Part shown: positions 60,516-64,000 of the stretch, one piece after another | Layout: each line of letters starts with the position of its first letter | Numbering within the stretch: the first letter of the stretch is position 1 | Program-made: the position numbers and the translations under genes | Assembly: GCA_910586395.1 (NCBI GenBank) | Contig: CAJUFX010000012.1 | Location: forward strand, 1 to 64,000 | Length of the DNA stretch: 64,000 nucleotides | Direction: 5' to 3' | Source: an uncultured Bacteroidales bacterium | Lineage (GTDB): Bacteria; Bacteroidota; Bacteroidia; Bacteroidales; P3 | The notes under the pieces: generated by a model | Databases searched by the model: none | What the model saw: only the letters and a program-made list of their open reading frames with translations | What the model was told of the DNA's origin: nothing

Positions 60516-61751
60516 ATGATGACGGAACCGAAATCCGGAACGGCCGGCCGGCCGGTACAGGCCGAAAACCCGCCGCAACGTCTGGCGATCCTGGGGGCGA
60601 CGGGTTCCATCGGCACGCAGACGTTGGAAGTCGTTCGGCGTCATCCGGACCGCTTTGTCGCGGAGGTGCTGACGGCCGGCACGCAGACCGACCGGTTGAT
60701 AGAACAGGCGTTGGAATTCAGGCCCAACACGGTGGTTGTAGGTGACGCGGGCTACGAAAAGGTGCGCGAGGCCTTGTGGCCGGCCGGCATCAAGGTGTTT
60801 GCGGGCGAAGCGGCCTTGAACGAGGTTTGCGCGTTCGACACCGTCGATACGGTCGTGACGGCCGTCATGGGGAGCATGGGGCTTAGGCCGACGCTGACGG
60901 CCGTGGAAAACCGTAAGAAAATCGCGTTGGCCAACAAGGAGACGCTCGTTATGGGCGGCGATTTGGTACGGGCGGCCGTGGCGCGTCACGGGGCGGTCAT
61001 CACGCCGATAGATTCCGAACATTCGGCCATTTTCCAGTGTTTGCAGGGCGAACCGGCCGATACGGTGGAAAAACTCATCCTGACCGGGTCGGGCGGGCCG
61101 TTCCGCGGTCGCAGCCGCGAGGCGTTGCAGTGTGTCAGGCCGGCCGAGGCCTTGAAGCATCCGACCTGGAACATGGGCCGCAAGATCAGCATCGATTCGG
61201 CCACGTTGATGAACAAGGGTTTGGAACTCATAGAGGCCGCCCATCTGTTCGGCATGCGGCCGGAAGACATAGAGGTCGTGATCCATCCGCAGTCCATCGT
61301 GCACTCTCTGGTGCGGTTCCGCGACGGCGGCGTCAAGGCGCAGTTGGGCTTGCCCGACATGAAGGGGCCGATTATGTACGCGCTTTCTTCGCCCGACCGG
61401 TTGCCGGAGAGCGCGGCGCAGACGCCGAGGCTGTCGCTTCCGCAAATCGGCAGCCTGACGTTCGAGGAACCTGACCGCGGGAATTTTCCGTGTCTGGCCT
61501 TGGCCGAGGCGGCGGCGAAAGCCGGCGGCGGCATGCCCTGCGTGCTCAACGCGGCCAACGAAGTGGCCGTGGCGGCCTATCTGAATGAAGAAATCGGTTT
61601 TATGGACATACCGGCGCTCATAGAGGCGCAATTGGATGCCGCCGGCGGCGCGGGCGCCGTAAGGCGCGGGCGCGATCTGGACGACTTGCTGGCTTTGGAC
61701 GGCGAAGTGCGTTCGGCCACGCGCCGGGCGATAGAAAACAAAACGATATGA
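60516..61751 (+). CDS. dxr: 1-deoxy-D-xylulose-5-phosphate reductoisomerase
   Basis: The second enzyme of the MEP isoprenoid pathway, using NADPH. The 411-residue protein has the NADPH site LAILGATGSIGTQTLEVVRR (after ~22 extra N-terminal residues), LANKETLVMGGDLV, the metal and substrate site TPIDSEHSAIFQCLQG, LTGSGGPFRGRSREAL, HPTWNMGRKISIDSATLMNK, GLELIEAAHLF and VIHPQSIVHSLVRFRDGGVK. Either ATG 60516 or 60519 could start it. Its stop overlaps rseP by 4 bases (ATGA), a coupled pair. It supplies precursors used by the polyprenyl synthase at 7023. Confidence 0.96.
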   Translation: MMTEPKSGTAGRPVQAENPPQRLAILGATGSIGTQTLEVVRRHPDRFVAEVLTAGTQTDRLIEQALEFRPNTVVVGDAGYEKVREALWPAGIKVFAGEAALNEVCAFDTVDTVVTAVMGSMGLRPTLTAVENRKKIALANKETLVMGGDLVRAAVARHGAVITPIDSEHSAIFQCLQGEPADTVEKLILTGSGGPFRGRSREALQCVRPAEALKHPTWNMGRKISIDSATLMNKGLELIEAAHLFGMRPEDIEVVIHPQSIVHSLVRFRDGGVKAQLGLPDMKGPIMYALSSPDRLPESAAQTPRLSLPQIGSLTFEEPDRGNFPCLALAEAAAKAGGGMPCVLNAANEVAVAAYLNEEIGFMDIPALIEAQLDAAGGAGAVRRGRDLDDLLALDGEVRSATRRAIENKTI

Positions 61752-63214
61752 ACGGCTTGATTATGGCGGCCCAATTGCTGTTGGGGCTTTCGCTTCTGAT
61801 ATTCATACACGAACTCGGGCATTTCGCGGCCGCGCGTCTGTTCGGTATCCGCGTCGATAAGTTCTACTTGTTTTTCGATGCCTACGGCAAACGGCTGTTC
61901 CGTTTCAAAATCGGCGATACCGAATACGGCATGGGCTGGCTGCCTTTCGGCGGCTACTGCAAGATTGCCGGCATGATAGACGAATCGACGGATGCGGACA
62001 GCCTCGCCCACGAGCCGCAACCCTACGAATACCGCAGCAAGCCGGCCTGGCAACGTTTCATCGTCATTGCGGCCGGCGTCTTCATGAACCTCGTCGTGGG
62101 CATTTTCATCTTCGCGATGCTGCTCTTCACGCGCGAGAAACAATACCTTTCGGTGGAGGAAGTGAACCGGGACGGCGTGCAGGTCTCGGTCTTGGCGCAG
62201 AGCCTGGGCTTTGAGACGGGCGACCGCATCGTGGCCGTGGACGGCCGCCGCGTATATCGCTTCGCCGATGTACAGAACCTGCGGTTGCTGTTCGGCGGGG
62301 AGGTGACGGTCGAAAGGCGGCGCGCGGCCGAAACCGCTGCAACCGCCGAAACCGCCGAAACCGCTGCAACCGCCGAAGCCGCCGAAGCCGCTGCAACCGC
62401 CGAAACCGCTGCAACCGCCGAAACCGCTGCAACCGCCGAATCCGCCGAATCCGCCGAATCCGCCGAAGCCGCTGATCGGCTGACGATACCCATCCCCTCC
62501 GATACCTACAAGCGGTTGGCGTCCGCCGGCGCCGAAGCCTATCTGTTCGCCCCCACGGCTTACGCCTTGGAAATAGACACGGCCTTGGACGGCCTCCCCG
62601 CCGCTGCGGTCGGCCTTAGGGCGGGCGACCGCGTCTGGCGTGTGGACAGCCTCGTCGGCCTCACGTTCGGCGACTTCCGCCGCTATGTGCGCGAACATCC
62701 GATGCAGACTATCTCGATTGGCTTTGTCCGGCAGGGTGACAGCCTGACGGCCGAAGTCGCGCTGGATTCGACCGGCTATGTCGGCGTGCTGTCGCGTTCG
62801 CCCTACGCCTATACGCCTTATACGTTCTTCTCTTCGTTCCGTTACGGCGCCAAAGACGCGTTCAACCTGATCGCGGCCAACGCCAAGGGACTGGGCAAGG
62901 TCGTGACGGGGCAGGAAAAGGCTTCGGAGTCGATACAGGGGCCCATCGGCATCGCGACGATTTACGGGGCGCAGTGGATATGGCCGCGCTTTTGGTATAT
63001 CACGGGCATGATTTCGCTCGTGCTGGCGTTCATGAACCTGTTGCCGATACCCGGCCTCGACGGCGGGCACCTGCTGTTCACGCTTTATGAAATCGTGACG
63101 CGCCGCAAGCCGAGCGACGCATTTTTGGAACGCGCCCAGGAGTTCGGCATGCTGTTACTGATCGCGCTGATGATTTTCGCGTTCGGCAACGATTTGTTGC
63201 GGTTGTTCCGCTAA
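61748..63214 (+). CDS. rseP: RIP metalloprotease RseP (site-2 protease) with a minisatellite insert
   Basis: RseP is an intramembrane zinc protease that cuts anti-sigma factors and signal peptide remnants. The 488-residue protein has HELGH at 21-25 in the first helix (LLIFIHELGHFAAARLFGIR), PDZ regions, and the second zinc motif NLLPIPGLDGGHLLF followed by the last helices. A low-complexity insert at about residues 193-242 (repeats of AETAAT/AEAAEA/AESAES) sits in the PDZ portion after VTVERRR and is encoded by 9-bp units. The insert makes the protein longer than the usual ~440-450. The insert is in frame and both catalytic motifs are intact. Confidence 0.95.
   Translation: MNGLIMAAQLLLGLSLLIFIHELGHFAAARLFGIRVDKFYLFFDAYGKRLFRFKIGDTEYGMGWLPFGGYCKIAGMIDESTDADSLAHEPQPYEYRSKPAWQRFIVIAAGVFMNLVVGIFIFAMLLFTREKQYLSVEEVNRDGVQVSVLAQSLGFETGDRIVAVDGRRVYRFADVQNLRLLFGGEVTVERRRAAETAATAETAETAATAEAAEAAATAETAATAETAATAESAESAESAEAADRLTIPIPSDTYKRLASAGAEAYLFAPTAYALEIDTALDGLPAAAVGLRAGDRVWRVDSLVGLTFGDFRRYVREHPMQTISIGFVRQGDSLTAEVALDSTGYVGVLSRSPYAYTPYTFFSSFRYGAKDAFNLIAANAKGLGKVVTGQEKASESIQGPIGIATIYGAQWIWPRFWYITGMISLVLAFMNLLPIPGLDGGHLLFTLYEIVTRRKPSDAFLERAQEFGMLLLIALMIFAFGNDLLRLFR
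62325..62474. repeat. 9-bp-unit minisatellite in rseP
   Basis: About 150 bases built from 9-bp variants such as GCCGAAACC, GCTGCAACC, GCCGAAGCC and GCCGAATCC. All are multiples of three, so copy-number changes keep the frame and alter only an Ala/Glu/Thr/Ser spacer. Confidence 0.9.
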
Positions 63215-63431
63215 GGGCGGTCGCTTTGTCCGGCGGTCATTCTGCCGGAACACGGGCGCAAGGCCCGCGATTGTTTCTCGCCTCGCAGAGCGTCCGACCG
63301 TCCGAAAAGCGTGGGCCGGGCTTGTGGGAGGCCCGTTGCGGGCAGGGAAACCGGGGCGGACAAGCGGGGTGGCCGGTTCAGACCAAGTAAAAAGATAGAT
63401 GGCGTGTGAAAACGCCCAAAACATCAAATAT

Positions 63432-64000
63432 ATGAGTGATTCGATTAAGCACGAATGCGGCATCGCGTTGATACGGCTGCTCAAACCGCTTTCCTACTAC
63501 AAGGAGAAGTACGGCAGCAGCCTCTACGGCATGGACAAGATGTACCTGATGCTGGAGAAGCAGCACAACCGCGGACAGGACGGCGCGGGTTTCGCCTGCA
63601 TCAAGTTCGACATGCCGCCGGGCAAGACCTATATCGATATCGCGCGTTCGGTGACGGGGACGCCCATCAAGGACGCGTTTGCCGAGGCGGCCGACCGCAT
63701 CAAGGCGAGCGTGCGCGACGAGGCGGTCTATCAGGATCCCGAAGCCTTGAAGATGTGCGCGCCTTTCTGCGGCGAACTGTTTTTGGGACACGTCCGCTAC
63801 GGCACGTTCGGCGGCAATACGATAGAGAACACGCATCCGTTCATCCGCGAGAGCAACTGGAAGTCGCGCAACCTGATTCTGGCCGGCAACTTCAATTTGA
63901 CGAATGTCAAGGATTTGTTCCGCAGTTTAGTGGAGGTGGGGCAGCATCCGGTCAATATGAGCGACGCGCGGACGGTGCTCGAAAAGTTGGCTTCGCAGTT
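63432..64000 (+). CDS. purF: Amidophosphoribosyltransferase (partial, 5' end)
   Basis: PurF transfers the glutamine amide to PRPP, the first committed step of purine synthesis. Only the N-terminal ~190 residues are in the window; the frame is open at 64000. It begins MSDSIKHECGIALIRLLKPL, where the Cys at residue 9 would become the N-terminal nucleophile after propeptide removal. EKQHNRGQDGAGFACIKFD and LFLGHVRYGTFGGNTIENTH are the class II glutaminase motifs. The sequence matches the longer Bacteroidales type rather than the compact E. coli form. The 217-base gap before it holds short hairpins, including GGCGT/ACGCC at 63401-63416, but no recognised riboswitch or -7 box. Confidence 0.9.
   Translation, partial: MSDSIKHECGIALIRLLKPLSYYKEKYGSSLYGMDKMYLMLEKQHNRGQDGAGFACIKFDMPPGKTYIDIARSVTGTPIKDAFAEAADRIKASVRDEAVYQDPEALKMCAPFCGELFLGHVRYGTFGGNTIENTHPFIRESNWKSRNLILAGNFNLTNVKDLFRSLVEVGQHPVNMSDARTVLEKLASQ

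Noticed and set aside
62325..62474. Possible CRISPR-like array in rseP
   Set aside because: Units are 9 bp with no spacers and lie in frame within a coding sequence; no cas genes are present.

Overview
The window is a stretch of chromosome from a GC-rich member of the Bacteroidota, most likely order Bacteroidales. Three things point there. Many genes are preceded by the Bacteroidota -7 box TAnnTTTG, often with a TTG-type -33 box about 20 bases upstream. The window carries a PorT homologue and three large exported proteins that end in type IX secretion (T9SS) sorting-like domains. Several families are Bacteroidota-typical: a DksA-like protein without the zinc cysteines, S16 with a long tail, and the M23-dxr-rseP run. 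I cannot name the genus. There is no plasmid or phage backbone and no insertion sequence.

Layout. 1-751 is non-coding, with a 74-bp direct repeat and a strong hairpin. 752-8018 (+) holds rpsP, a thioesterase, rimM, tsaC, porT, an FAD oxidoreductase, an unknown gene, rmlA and a polyprenyl synthase. 8012-17659 (-) holds ileS, dksA-like, lspA, an ABC-F ATPase, then a TonB-dependent receptor with a His-rich membrane protein. 17776-19430 is a tRNA-Ala(CGC) followed by an AT-richer patch with decayed reading frames and a lipoprotein gene broken at a G9 tract. 19431-23441 holds katA, hydF and an AT-rich DUF1016 nuclease gene. 23784-35142 (+) holds an LD-carboxypeptidase, a Cys/His-motif protein, a cation efflux protein, an M13 peptidase lipoprotein and a 1631-residue T9SS cargo. 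35333-45123 holds an unknown acidic protein, gmk, a nadD-hydE fusion, an exported C1 peptidase, a CoA-transferase, a membrane protein (-) and recQ. 45152-53990 holds yifB/comM (-), a 1538-residue T9SS cargo (-) and a PNGase F-like T9SS cargo (+). 53999-64000 holds folA, manA, an antiporter, lutA, lysS (-), an M23 protein, dxr, rseP and the start of purF.

How they fit together. Most genes are housekeeping: translation and its maturation factors, isoprenoid, folate, purine and dTDP-sugar synthesis. The accessory content is an exported layer (PorT plus T9SS cargoes, one predicted to remove N-glycans, and periplasmic peptidases), metal handling (TonB receptor with His-rich partner, CDF exporter, His-rich ManA loop and antiporter tail), and anaerobic metabolism ([FeFe]-hydrogenase maturases HydE and HydF, CoA-transferase) alongside a catalase.

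The most unusual points are the single reading frame joining NadD to HydE, a lipoprotein gene one base out of frame at a homopolymer, His-rich segments in the neighbouring manA and antiporter genes, an InlB-like repeat shared by two neighbouring secreted proteins, intrinsic terminators buried in the coding ends of convergent genes, and coding-sequence minisatellites in rseP and other linkers.
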